Source: Cenococcum geophilum 1.58 (lineage: Eukaryota; Ascomycota; Dothideomycetes; Gloniales; Gloniaceae). From it: a stretch of 64,000 nucleotides of DNA. Location: NCBI GenBank assembly GCA_001692895.1, contig KV748260.1, forward strand, positions 124,001-188,000. The letters are read 5' to 3'. The notes below the pieces were generated by a model. That model made no database searches and was not told the origin of the DNA. It worked only from the letters and a program-made list of their open reading frames with translations. Position numbers and translations under genes: made by a program. Of the stretch, positions 53,667 to 64,000 are shown in pieces (the stretch's first letter is position 1; every line of letters begins with the position of its first letter).

Positions 53667-54653
53667 TCAGCCGAGGAGGCTGCGCCAAAGAGGCCGATCC
53701 TTCATGACGAGTCTTTCGAGAACATCCGCAGTGGTATATTCTTCAGCGGTCTGCGGTTCGCGTTGCCTCATCCACACGTCGAAACGGAGGGGAGGACCGC
53801 GCTGCCTTGACAGGTAGATCTTCTCGTCAATTTTCAGCCTCCCTGAAACTTCGAAGTTCTCGAACCTTTGGAGCTCTTTCAGCGTGCAGTACCCTCTGGA
53901 CAATCCGACAAGTGTCATTACCTCTTGCGCGTGGATGAATGAGTCCAAGTCCAATCTGAGTCCATGCGTGACGAAATATATGATTTTGGGAATAGCTAGT
54001 GGTGAACCTCTCGCCATGTACCTCAACTTCTTCCGTGTCTTCTCGACTGTCAGATAGAGGTTGTGATAGTCGTTCTGATAGTCGGTCTCATAGTCACTCT
54101 GATAGTCGGTCTCAGAGTCATTCTGATAGTCGTCCTCGTAGCCGGTTGGGATGTAGTTCGGCTGCAGAGCTGGAAACTGCTTATAGAGTCCACTCCCCAC
54201 AAGATCTGCCCAGGACAAGGTGTGAGTCACTGCGTCCGCTGGTATTCTCCCGCATACCAGATACTGGGCATCATACATGCGGTGTTGATTCCGTCCGATC
54301 TGTTTGAACACTTGGTTTACATTGACCAGGCTCTTAGGGTCAAGCTTTGAAGGATTAATCAAACACACCATGCTGCCTCCCTCTTTTCCAGACTCATGGT
54401 CTAGGAGTGCTTTGACGAACGCCCAAGGAGCATCCGGAGTCACGGGAATGAAATCGGTCGGCTTTGGGAAGCCCGTGAGGTGGTCGTGCATAGCCGCAAA
54501 TAGGCTATTGTTATCTTTGAAAGGCTTTGGCGAGAGATTCCCAGCGATAATATCTTTCCCGGGTTCATAGGGACCTTGTGATCCGTTGCTGTGGACATAA
54601 TATAGGAGCATGTTTTTAGCGTCAAATTTGAGGGCGGGATGGTTGGTAGCCAT
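53667..54653 (-). CDS. DUF7587-type protein, copy 2, with acidic repeat
   Basis: 328 aa from ATG 54653. Parts shared with copy 1 are DIIAGNLSPKPFK, DFIPVTPDAPWAFVKALLDH, the MVCLINPSKLD strand, AQYLVCGRIPADAV, LPKI/IPKI followed by VTHGLRLDLDSFIHAQEVM and TLVGLSRGYCTLKELQRFE, SGRLKIDEKIYLS and WMRQREPQ. An insertion absent from copy 1 is a tandem acidic repeat of Asp-Tyr-Gln-Asn/Ser type (~residues 176-200; DNA repeat CATAGTCGGTCTGATAGT-like at ~54060-54140). It lacks the membrane span of copy 1. The 5' leader just before the ATG is also conserved between copies (CAGGCTTCCTTCACC versus CAAGCTTCCTTTGCC). Confidence 0.75.
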   Translation of the reverse strand: MATNHPALKFDAKNMLLYYVHSNGSQGPYEPGKDIIAGNLSPKPFKDNNSLFAAMHDHLTGFPKPTDFIPVTPDAPWAFVKALLDHESGKEGGSMVCLINPSKLDPKSLVNVNQVFKQIGRNQHRMYDAQYLVCGRIPADAVTHTLSWADLVGSGLYKQFPALQPNYIPTGYEDDYQNDSETDYQSDYETDYQNDYHNLYLTVEKTRKKLRYMARGSPLAIPKIIYFVTHGLRLDLDSFIHAQEVMTLVGLSRGYCTLKELQRFENFEVSGRLKIDEKIYLSRQRGPPLRFDVWMRQREPQTAEEYTTADVLERLVMKDRPLWRSLLG

Positions 54654-56701
54654 GGTGAAGGAAGCCTGAGTTCCGATTGCCTGAGGCAAACCTTTGAACA
54701 GTCAGCATAAGTTCTGAATAAATTTACAATGAGTAAGTAGTGTACCACTTGTAGCTTTGGTGTGCCACTTGTAGCTTTGGTGTGAGGAGGCCAGTATTTA
54801 AGAAATTTGGTCCGAAAGTGGGTGGCCAGCAGGGAGCGACGACATTTAAGCAAACAAATGACCGGGGGGCCTGTCATCTGGGAATTTGGGTATTGACCTG
54901 AGCGGCATGTCGGCGTGTGGACTTGAACCGGGCGTTGACGAGGGTGCCATGGTGCCCGCTCTTGAGTCATACATCCTCTAGTTAGGTGAGTGAGCATCTC
55001 TAAGGTAGCACAAGAATAGTTAAAATCCTAGACTTTTACTTATCAACGTTACGATTATGATGCTAGTCTTAAAAAAACCACAAAAACATGAATGAAAATT
55101 ACGCGTCGGGCTTGAATTTATATGAAATCTAACAGTGAGCGAGACTTTTAAGCCTACTATAAGCTGGGAGTATGGGATGTTTCCGTGTCAAGCTTCATGT
55201 CAGCCCTTTGCCCATCTAGCCCCCTGCACTTGAGAAAATTCGGCAAGGAACAGCGTGCTTCGTATATCCTTTACCTCCATTCCGCCCGAATGAAACAATT
55301 ACAACCGCCTTTCATGGAACACCTGTATCCCTTAGCACGGTAACTGGGGCCCTTAGCTTATGGATAAGAATCAGCCAATTAAACTAGGAATACAAGGCTT
55401 TTGATTTCTTAGTATTTTAATATATAAACTTAATTTTTGGAGTTAAGTTGTTCGATGCGAGGTAGCCAGCACTCGCCCTCTGCGCAGGGCGGTACCTTGC
55501 ATATACTATAGCCATGTCGAGCCTTAATTCTGGTGTTGTGCACGGACCATTGACCCAAGGACCCGATAACGAATTGCTGGGATGATTTCACCGAGAATAA
55601 CGTCAAAAAAATGACATGAACGTGCACATGCCAACGCTCCGACGCCCATTGGAATATGCCTTGCATCGTAATAGTAGCGAGATTGGGCTGCTGCTGACTG
55701 GGGTCAGCTTGTGGCCGAAATGCTGGCTTCTGTAAACATGAATCTGTCGTTGAATAGAGAAGCTTTTCGTTGTCAACTTTTATTGCATGTGACTGTTGTA
55801 TGAAATAAACCAATCAGCACGGAAGCACTGATATTATACGTTGAGTGTCGCGTAAGCCGGCCCTCACCGTTTCACATTTTGTGTCCTATGCTAACACAGG
55901 AATCGAATGGCACCGTCCAACTAAATTTGACGCTCCAAAGGGGAAACGCACTCGCGTAGGACCCATTTTTGGGGTAATTTATCCACTCTACGGAATAAAG
56001 TGACAAGTGGAACTAATGTCGCAGAAGGCTGAGAAATGGATTGACTGTTCCTTCCTAGCAGAGATTCTTTAAACAGTCTATGTAGGCCTGAGGCTAGAAA
56101 TATACGCTTTAGGTTGGCCTTGTTTTAAATAGCAAATTAAAGCGTTTCCACGCGGCCAATCATACTTGTTAAGCTCTTAATCGATAAGATGGCGGCCGCC
56201 GGCGCGTTGTTCGGCGCCGGTAGTGTATTCTGGCGGGGCTGTTAAGGCGGAATTTGAGGGTGGGCAAATAGACGCTTGTATCGTAGTCGGCTCGGAAACC
56301 TAAACAAGCTTCTGGGGCGGACCACGGCAAGCACACCTCTCTATAATTGATACGCGGACAACCCTCCTAATTTAGTTTAGATTCTTCCTGATATACGCGT
56401 GTTTTGACTTTTTGTCTAAATCGCGAAAATTAAGTGGTCAAAATATAAAATTTGTAACTGCAAACACCTTGTAAGTTCCAGAAAGTCGTACGCCTGTGAG
56501 ATCCTCAAGTTATCGAGGCTAATATAAATGAATCCAGTCGCGAATATAAGCGGCCTTGGCAAAGGACCCTGCCATGCTAGGGGATAACCTCTTCGAAGAA
56601 GTACCGAGGCCGGATACGCCAAAGTAGTGCCGAGGGCGCTACGGACCCCAAAGTTAGCGTACCATGTGGCGCCCTTGACACTATGTACCCATATACGTAT
56701 G
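54654..56701. other. Upstream part of duplication unit 2, then gene-free
   Basis: To about 55290 this mirrors the upstream region of DUF7587 copy 1. A 127-codon minus frame (55430-55813) has no motif and is not called. 56150-56230 is a GC-rich stretch (GGCGGCCGCCGGCGCG) in AT-rich surroundings. Nothing else recognised. Confidence 0.4.
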
Positions 56702-56722
56702 TATATATATATATATATATAT
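56702..56722. repeat. (TA)n microsatellite at the LINE 3' end
   Basis: Ten TA units. They sit where the minus-strand LINE should end, so they may be its simple-repeat tail. Confidence 0.7.
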
Positions 56723-57314
56723 TCTATTATAGCCATACACTATCTAGGGTATAGGCCGTTACAGAGCGCTAACTAAATACTTCCTGCCATTAACATGCTT
56801 ACTTTAGTTCAGAAGCCAACTATAAGAACTATATATCTATTACCTAACACCCTACTTAACTAAGGAAAAAATAAAGGAAAGTAATATGTTACTATTAGAA
56901 GAAAGTTAGAGTTTAGAGGCGAGCCTAAGTAAGTAGTTTTTAACGCCTCGTGTCCGCAGGGCTATTCTAGCGTTATGCGCTTCTTAATTAGCGATATATT
57001 AGTAGAGGTACGTATAGAGGAGGCTCGCGGTATATTTAGTTAGATAATTAAAGGGGGAATTCTTAAGAGTCTTCGCTTATTAACGTTGGCTTCTATACTC
57101 TTTATATCTTATACGCTTAGGTATAAACGTCCGGTCTCTTTTATAAATTTAATTATAGCTTTAACTACGCTAATATCTAGCTTCCAGTGCTTAATTAGGC
57201 CGTTAATATTCCTACCTCCTTCTTATCTGCGTAAGTAGCCTCCTAATGCATATAATAGATCCCCAAATCGATCTCTATGCTACTCTCTTAGTTTAAACCT
57301 CTGCTATATCCACC
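56723..57314 (-). mobile_element. 3' end of the Tad1-type LINE, left of the Copia insertion
   Basis: The minus-strand frame interrupted at 60302 resumes here without a gap once one CCACC duplication is removed: ...FSCRRW joins to I*QRFKLRE, RFGDLLYALGG, LIKHWKLDISVVKAIIKFI and KETGRL, the usual C-terminal end of fungal LINE ORF2 proteins. It is followed by ~400 bp of RIP-mutated 3' sequence. Confidence 0.75.
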
Positions 57315-57537
57315 TGTAAGCTTTGCAGTGTGAAGGATTGAATGAACGACTTGATTGTAAATGTAGCTCTAAAGCGTCTATATATATACGAGGAAGGCAT
57401 AAGGAATAAGATAAAAGGGGAGACTAATACGTAGTTGAAACAGGGTAATATAAGATATATGAGGTATACGAGGGTAGTGCTGACGCTAGTGACCAGGGTA
57501 ATATGCAAGGTCCGGTAGTCGGTTACACACCCCCCTA
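57315..57537 (-). repeat. Copia 3' LTR
   Basis: 223 bp, starts TG and ends CA. Matches the other LTR almost throughout; differences include GTAGTCGG/GTAGTTGG and TATATATAC/TATATACAC. Confidence 0.9.
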
Positions 57538-58008
57538 GATCTGACGGTATAGTTAAAGCTATAGAAAACAAATAAAGGTAGAGAATTGTACTAAAATAGG
57601 AAATTTGGATACACTTTAGGAGTAGGGTAATTGTAAAGATATTGCGGATATTGTAAGTATTATGGATATTGCGAATATTGTAATAGATCTTAGTAAGGCC
57701 GTTAGCAAAGGGCTTGGCCGAGATTTTATTAGCATTTAGAGCGGTTCTGGTGAACTGCATAGCTGGGTAGGAATTGCTTCAATTGTATCCATGATATCGT
57801 CTTGAAGTCCTTGTGGTGTGGTGGTTTGATCTGTATTCGAGGCAGTCATTTGATTCTGGTTGAGCGACGGTAACGTCGTTTGATATGGTGAGGCTTTGGA
57901 TATAGCCGTTGTATTTAGCCGAGTCTCTTGTTGCTGCTGGCTGTATATACAGCTCTCTCTCAGGTGCTTATGAAGCTTATTGCCTAATTTAAATTGCTTC
58001 TGATAATT

Positions 58009-59685
58009 TTAACAGGTCCTCGCACGAGCTGCCGGCTGCGATACATTTAGTAACTTTGGTGACGATATAGATATCGTATTTGGTGATGTCGCGGTCGTCG
58101 CGACTAGTGCCGATATAGGCGGATCTGGTGCCGATGTAGGCTGGTATCTCTTAAAGGTTGAGAATACTAATTTGGTTGATTTTAGGGAATTCGTAGGCTC
58201 TCTGTGCATTAGCGCCCAGTGGCCCCCTAGTCGTTTTGTATAGCAGACTGTTTCGCCAGTTACTAGATGGTATAGTAAGTTTCGTCCTAAGTTGAAATGG
58301 ATGTCGTTATCAGTAGCTCTTAAGAGTGCTACGATATTTGTAAACATGGTGGGTACTAGTGCTACATAGGATAGCTTTATTTTTGACTTCCCAGTAGGTA
58401 TATTAACGGTAATCGTTACCGTTCCATAAGCTTGTATTTTTTCGAAATTTCCACCAGTAATTAGGCAATCGTCTTCTGTAGCTAGGTAGGAGAACGTAAA
58501 GTCTTCTTAGTTGTTATAGACGTGGGTATCTGCACCAGGGTTGAGTATCCAGGTGTTCTAGAGTTTGAATGGAGTTTGACCAGTACTAAATACGGCAGCA
58601 TAGCTAGTTGGGGTTTTGGAAGGTAGGGTTTTAGAATTAAAATTAATTATAGATTCTGTGTTCTTATTCTTTGCTTCCTGTTCTTCTTTTTGAATCCATT
58701 TAATTATAGGTCTAACCTAAGGTATAGACGAGATTATTTCATCTATTTTCTTTTAAATGTCTGGCCTTGGTTTCCATCCCTAAGGGCGCTTGTGCTCGAC
58801 AATGTAGTAGCAGTTGCCGTATCGATGCATAAGGCCGCATATACATTTCTTATGCCATTGTGTATCGGAATTGGTATTGGGGTTGGAATCTGAATTGGAA
58901 TTGGAATTGCCTTGTATGGTTGCAAATGCAGAGCTATTGGCAGTAGTGGTAGGAGATGCTTGCTGCATGCGGTAATGCTCCTTAAATTCTTCAATTAGGT
59001 CAATAATAGATGGGGCGTCTTCATCCTTCCGTTCTTTTCTAATGAGATCTACTTCTAGTGCTCCTGCGAAGCTAGAAGAGATAGGCTTAATTGCCCGAAC
59101 GAAATCGTAGTGTGCCCTAAACCCTTGTACGTCTGGTAGCTCCAATTGCTCCGTAAGCTTGTAGATATTCCGCCAGCTATTCAACCATTTATCGATACTT
59201 TATGTTGTATCGTAGGCTTTCAAAGCCGTGTATTAAATGAGGACGTCGTGCTTTCGACCTGACGTGGTAGGGGCTAGTGCAGTCTTAAGTGCTTGGAGCC
59301 GTTCGTGTACTATGTCTAGGCCGTCAATGAGAGGAAGGTAGGCTACCGATGTTGAGCGAACGATGTAGTTGCTGATACCGTTTATAGCCTGTTTTTGCTT
59401 CTCGTATATGCGCAGATCGTCTTTATATTCGGCGTATAGCTGATTGTAGGCGGTGAGCTGGCTTGGGTCTAGCTTCGCTATCGATGTAGCCGTCAGTAGT
59501 ACGTCCCTTAGTGTGGGCCGACTTGGTGGTTCTAGCGTTGGGAGATCCTTTTTCTTCTTTAATGGGTCGATGTATTGCCATACCTTGTTGGTTTTGGCTG
59601 TGTCTTGGATGATAAAGAACCACTGTATCCAATCAGAAGGCTGGTTGAGGATGAGGTTGACTTTTGATTTGTTAGTGGTCGTCAT
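58009..59685 (-). pseudogene. Copia gag and protease relic
   Basis: Gag starts at ATG 59685 (MTTTNKSKVNLILNQPSDW) and has the Copia-type capsid pattern WFFIIQDTAKTNKVWQYIDP and YEKQKQAINGISNYIV. After two TAA codons (former CAA) the same frame continues with LNSWRNIYKLTEQLELPD and a zinc-knuckle-like CICGLMHRYGNCYY (~58830). Further on, the protease start reads WILNPGADTHV (expected Asp-Ser/Thr-Gly-Ala) and the frame NIVALLRATDNDIHF to 58009. Beyond this the polyprotein stops; no integrase motif. Confidence 0.75.
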
Positions 59686-60070
59686 TTTTAGGATTTGTGG
59701 GGTCAGGCAGGGTCCAATTGGTGGCTTGGCAAAAACCTTATTTTGACGTTCCGAACTTTTGATTTGATTCGTCAGTTCGTTCGTCGGTCGGGTACGGTCG
59801 TCGGTCGAGGTCAATCGTCCGTTCGTTTGATGTCTGGTAGAGGTCGTCTGCAGTATAATGGCTGCGACTGGTTGTGGTATTGGTTGCCTGCAGCGTAATG
59901 GCTGTAGACTGGTTGTCGTGGTAGACTGGTTGTCGTGGTAGACTGGTTGTCCGTAGACTGGTTTTAGTAGGGCGTCTACAGCGGGATGGCTGCGACTGGA
60001 TGTCTGGTATTTGAAGAAGCTCAAGACACTTGCAAAGGTAGTAGATTGATGGTGGTGCAGGTAGTGCGAT

Positions 60071-60083
60071 CCGGGCTCATAAC
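60071..60083 (-). other. Primer-binding site, half tRNA-iMet type
   Basis: Read on the minus strand, GTTATGAGCCCGG directly follows the 5' LTR. It is complementary to the CCGGGCTCATAAC anticodon stem-loop of initiator tRNA-Met. Copia-type elements are known to prime from a cleaved iMet half-tRNA. Confidence 0.75.
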
Positions 60084-60296
60084 TGTAAGCTTTACAGTGT
60101 AAAGGATTGAATGAACGACTTAATTGTAAATGTAGCTCTAAAGCGTCTATATATACACGAGGAAGGCATAAGGAATAAGATAAAAGGGGAGACTAATACG
60201 TAGTCGAAATAGGGTAATATAAGATATACGAGGTATACGAGGGTAGTGCTGACGCTAGTGACCAGGGTAATATGCAAGGTCCGGTAGTTGGTTACA
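60084..60296 (-). repeat. Copia 5' LTR
   Basis: 213 bp, the pair of 57315-57537; 5' LTR with respect to the minus-strand element. Confidence 0.9.
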
Positions 60297-60301
60297 CCAC
60301 C

Positions 60302-63300
60302 TCCTACAAGAAAAGAGGAAGTGCTATATTAATTCTATAAGCCCGCAGTTACATAACGCCGTCTCTAATACATTAATTTTATAAAGATATTCCTTTAGAA
60401 ATAACTTACCGGTCCGTAGCTGCGTAAGGATAGTAGCTTTAGAGCTAATTAGCTGCTGGTATAATCCTACAGCCTTTTTAAGGTGGAGTGCTATATTAAT
60501 TTTCCTTATAAACTTGCCCGTATTAGATCTTCCTAATAGAAGCGGTTCTATTGTTATTTTAGCTCTTTTTAAGGCTTGCGTTATAAGGTACTATAGGAGG
60601 CCGTCTCTCTATAGTAGCTCCTTACCCTCTACTCTTATTACTGCTTTAGTAAGCTTATTAGCCTTCTTATTTCCTATAAATCCTAAGTGGCCTAAAATCT
60701 AGTATAGCGTGACATTATTTAGCTAGAGCTTCTTTAAGATCTCTATAACTATTTCCTAGCAGGCTCTAGCCCTCTAGCTCTATACTAACAGTAACGCTAA
60801 TTATAAGTTAGAGAATATTCTTATACTAGAAGTAGGTATTAGAAAACCTGCTTAGCTAACAGCCGTATATATAGGGTCCCATGGCTAGTTAGCTGCCTCG
60901 CTAATTACTAGAAGCTCTATTAGGTAGGCGTTAGCCTACTTAAAGCCCGCCACCGTTTTTAAAAGCGTTGCTTTAAATAGTATAGTATACACGCTAACTC
61001 CTACCCTACTATTGCGCACTAATATATTAACGTATATGTCGACCTACCCTAGCTTATAGTCTTTAATAATAGCTTAAGTATACTCTTCGTCCTTATATAT
61101 TACTATATTAGGCTTAACCACCTACGGCGGGCATATATACGGTTTAACCTCTAGTACCCTATTTACCTGGATATCCTTATATATCTCTACTATCCTCTAG
61201 AGCGGCGACTGGTACTATTTATAGAGCCTCTATCTTTAAATCATCTAATAAGGATATAATTTGCCTAGTTTATGGATTAATATCTAGAACGCGATAGCCT
61301 AGTTACGCAGCCTTTGCTTAAAAGAGAGTAAGCCAACTTCTACCTCTGCTATTAGTAAAGCAATAGTGCAGAACCCCCTAATAATAGCTTATGCCGTAAT
61401 TCTCTGCGCCTACTAGAGGAGCTACTTTAACTCTTATATCGCAAGCGGGTACTATATCGGTAACGCGTAGTCTACTACTAGTAGGACTAAGCTCTTAGCT
61501 AGCTGCTTAACGCTCTTAGACTGCAGTCCCTTTAATCTACGCAACGCTAGCGCTACCTTAGTGGCCTTACCTGCCTTATCCGCTAGGTATACCTTAAACC
61601 GTAGCTCCTTATTAAGAATTACCCTAAGAATTTTAACTTCCTGTATTAGGGGGATTCCTTTTCCTTTAAATTAGAGCGGCGTGGTGGTATCCCTACCTAC
61701 TTCTTTATATCTAGTAAGGTAAATAAATAACATTTTCTTTGCTTTAAATTGGGCTCCACTAATTCTCTCCTATTTCTTAAGTATTGGTATAATCTTATCC
61801 TAGATAATCTACGTATTTTCCTCCGCTATAGGGCCTATAACCTATACTAAGTAGTTATTAATAAAGGCCATAGAGCTGCTATTTCTAGGTGCGCTTTATA
61901 TAAGATCCGCGTTAAAAAATAGAAAGAGTATTAGGGCTAGTGCTAATTTCTATAAAAAAAAAAACCCGCCTATAGGAGCGCCTGCACCTCTAATATATAT
62001 CTATTAACTAGGATATAGGCTTAACGGTTTATATAAAAGTTCTATACCTATTATATAATCGTCTAAGGTATCTAACGCTGCTATAATCTCCTAATTTCCA
62101 GCTCTATAGCTATATTATTATATACACCCTTAATATTAAATAATACTAGAGATAGCGTCTTCTTTCCTCTTTACGCTCTAAATACGTCCTTATAGAGATA
62201 TAATAGCGTATATATTATTAACCTTTGCTTCCTAGCTCTAAAGTATATCTTAGGTAGTAGGCTATATTCCTCTACTAGGTATACTATCCTCTCCGCCACT
62301 AGTAATTTAAGTGCTTTTCCTAGCGTTAGGAGGAGGGAGATCGGCCTATAGTTATTTGCTACTATATAGTCCCCCTATTTTAGCTTCTATAGCGGTATAA
62401 TCTTTACTACCTTCTATTCCTATAGTACTTTCCCTATCTTAAGTAATTTAGTAAAGAGAGTAGTAATCTTACCACTTAGTACGGGCCACAGCTCTCGCTA
62501 TACCCTAGCTAATAGGCCGTCTTTTCTAGAAGCCTTATCTAGGCTAGCCCTAAATATAGCTACCTTAACCTTATATTTAGCGATAGGCTCCTATAGCAAT
62601 TAGTTATAGCTAGTTATAGCTTCCTCTTCTTATTCGCACGGTAGCGGGACTAGAAAGAATGCCTGGAGTAGTTCTCTTATAATATTGTAGTTCTCTATAA
62701 CAACCTCTCCCTATTCTTTAGCCTTTTTAATTAGCGGTATTTTAGCGAATATGGATATAGCCTGCGGATTGAGGTATTTTAATACTTTTTATATATTGTT
62801 ACTATTACTAAGGAATTTATCCCAATGGAGCTTTCTATATCGCTAAATAGTCCTATAAAAAAGCTTCTTTACTCTTGCTATAACATTACATAATTCTAGG
62901 TTATCCCTTTCTTACCTCTATATTATACTATTCCTATTCCTCTAGTATATATATAACTTCCTTAGCGTTATAAGGTCTTTATTCTACTATCTTTTTATAT
63001 ATAGTAATAGCTTAGCCCACTAGCAGTGTGCTTTAAGGGCTTTATTAACCTACCTATTAAGGCAGTTAACTATTTTATCTATATCTTTTATAGAGAATCC
63101 TATCTCTTTCTATCGCTCTATATCTTCTTAAGTCTTATTCTAGTTTATATTTTTAATAAGCAACCTCTCCTAGCTCTTCTACATATCTATATTAACCTAA
63201 AAGCTAGTATAGATAGCTCTATAGTCTAACCCATACTTATACTCCTAGATAGCGTACTTTACTAGTTTACTCGCCAGGCCTGGGGTTGCAAGTATAAGGT

Positions 63301-64000
63301 CGATCGTTAATATTCGCCCTACGTTACTCTTAAATATAGGTACTTCTACTAGAAGTAGGCTCTAGAGTAACTAGTCTGCTATAAAGTTAATAATTAGCGC
63401 GCTTTCTTCCTACGTTAATATAGTACTAATATAACTTCCTCCCTATAGCGGATTATGCCGATTAAAGTCGCCTATAATTACTACCTTAGTATATAGGTCG
63501 CGCAATAGTTCACCCTAAATTAGACTATTAATTATCTCCAGCCTACTAGAGAGCTCCTCTAGGTTCTTTTCCTTAGTTCTCCTTAAACATCTATTTAGAA
63601 TATATACTAACATAATTATAAGTCTCCTTTAGCCAACGTGCGCCACTACCGCCGTAATATCTGCTAAATCTACCTATACCTATATAGCTGCCAGCTCTCT
63701 AGATGCCTAGATATATAACCTAACTAGGGGATACTACTGCTACTTGCTTATTAGGATAAACCTTATCCACTAGGGGTTTAAGCCAGCTAGCACTACTTCC
63801 CTATTTAAGAGAAAGCAGTAGGGCTCCTAGCCTAGAATAAAGTGGAAGTCTGCTATCACTTCGTTATTATATAGCGCATACTACGCTTCCCTATACTTCT
63901 TTATTGTCAGGTAAAACCTAAGTAGATAGTTATATAGCCGCAAGGTACGGGCGACCCTGGGGCAACCTAGGGGTGACTCGCCCGTAAGGCACGTGCTCTG
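60302..64000 (-). mobile_element. RIP-inactivated Tad1-type LINE (ORF2), running off the window
   Basis: From the right edge leftward the minus strand reads as LINE ORF2. It opens with the endonuclease: LRLYNYLLRFYLT, IADFHFILG, then GDFNRHNPL (~63437-63480) and TIDLILATPGLASKLV. Reverse transcriptase follows: NYRPISLLLTLGKALK and LVAERIVYLVEEYSLLPK (~62290-62370), then AFINNYLV (~61851-61870), where the catalytic FVDD is now INN. An RNase H-like region precedes the C-terminal IEPLLLGRSNTGKFIRK, ILTQLRTGKLFLKEYL and CNCGLIELI*HFLFSCRRW. In-frame TAG/TAA codons replace TGG, CAG and CAA throughout. ORF1 would lie beyond the window. The Copia element splits it at the Trp codon of CRRW. Confidence 0.85.

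Larger units (their letters stand above)
57315..60296 (-). mobile_element. Internally deleted Copia LTR retrotransposon, nested in the LINE
   Basis: Two near-identical direct LTRs (57315-57537, 60084-60296; TGTAAGC...GGTTACA) are flanked by the 5-bp duplication CCACC (57310-57314, 60297-60301). On the minus strand a 13-base primer site (60071-60083) complementary to the anticodon region of initiator tRNA-Met follows the 5' LTR, and a polypurine tract (57538-57550) precedes the 3' LTR. The interior has gag and a protease relic only; integrase, reverse transcriptase and RNase H are missing, so it could move only with outside help. LTRs differ by a few transitions and a small indel in a TA run, so insertion is younger than most RIP damage in the LINE. 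Confidence 0.9.

Noticed and set aside
55430..55813. 127-codon minus frame
   Set aside because: No recognisable motif and not part of the duplicated block; chance frame cannot be excluded.
60071..60083. A tRNA-Met gene
   Set aside because: Only the anticodon stem-loop complement is present, directly next to an LTR; it is a primer-binding site.
26400..64000. Starship giant transposon
   Set aside because: No tyrosine-recombinase (DUF3435) captain gene or typical cargo found at either side.

Overview
The window reads as nuclear DNA of a filamentous ascomycete (Pezizomycotina). The evidence is short introns (about 46-211 bp) with GTRNGT-like donors and CTRAY branch sites, fungal versions of housekeeping genes (prohibitin 1, QCR8, PEX4, exosome RRP46, a metaxin/Sam35-like protein), HET-domain genes, DUF7587 genes, and transposon relics whose coding strands carry C-to-T/G-to-A changes mainly at CpA/TpG. 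That last pattern is repeat-induced point mutation (RIP).

Layout. About 0.8-26.4 kb is mostly a conserved gene compartment: Sam35-like, a HET gene, a class I methyltransferase, broken GFA and GNAT genes, the divergent pair PHB1/QCR8, a Cys-rich single-pass membrane protein, an ADA2/CECR1-type adenosine deaminase, a four-pass membrane protein, the divergent pair RRP46/PEX4 and a small Pro-rich membrane protein. It is punctuated by small transposon remnants: a LINE/hAT scrap at 2.4-2.9 kb, a Harbinger-type MITE with another MITE nested inside at 6.2-6.8 kb, an IS630/mariner-like transposase scrap at 6.9-7.3 kb, and a second Harbinger MITE end at 22.3 kb. From about 26.4 to 28.9 kb I find no gene.

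About 28.9-38.3 kb is an extremely AT-rich block. Its minus strand still reads as a Helitron Rep-helicase whose HUH histidines and Walker A glycine have been changed by RIP-type transitions. About 40.5-44.7 kb holds three related, previously unnamed (to me) terminal-inverted-repeat elements with hairpin ends. Two of them carry a 12-bp minisatellite core, have their own perfect 8-bp target-site duplications, and lie in opposite orientation, forming a 3.7-kb quasi-palindrome. This is the most unusual structure in the window.

About 44.8-55.3 kb is an accessory gene region: two TA-flanked MITEs, a large HET gene, and a segmental duplication carrying two diverged DUF7587 genes. About 56.7-64 kb is a nest: a RIP-inactivated Tad1-type LINE (minus strand, running off the right edge) interrupted near its 3' end by an internally deleted Copia element with intact LTRs, a CCACC target duplication and a half-tRNA-iMet primer site.

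Functional links. PHB1, QCR8 and the Sam35-like gene are mitochondrial; RRP46 and PEX4 share one divergent promoter but act in RNA decay and peroxisomal receptor recycling. HET and DUF7587 proteins are typical of fast-evolving fungal self/non-self or accessory compartments. All intron models were made by eye from splice signals and frame continuity.
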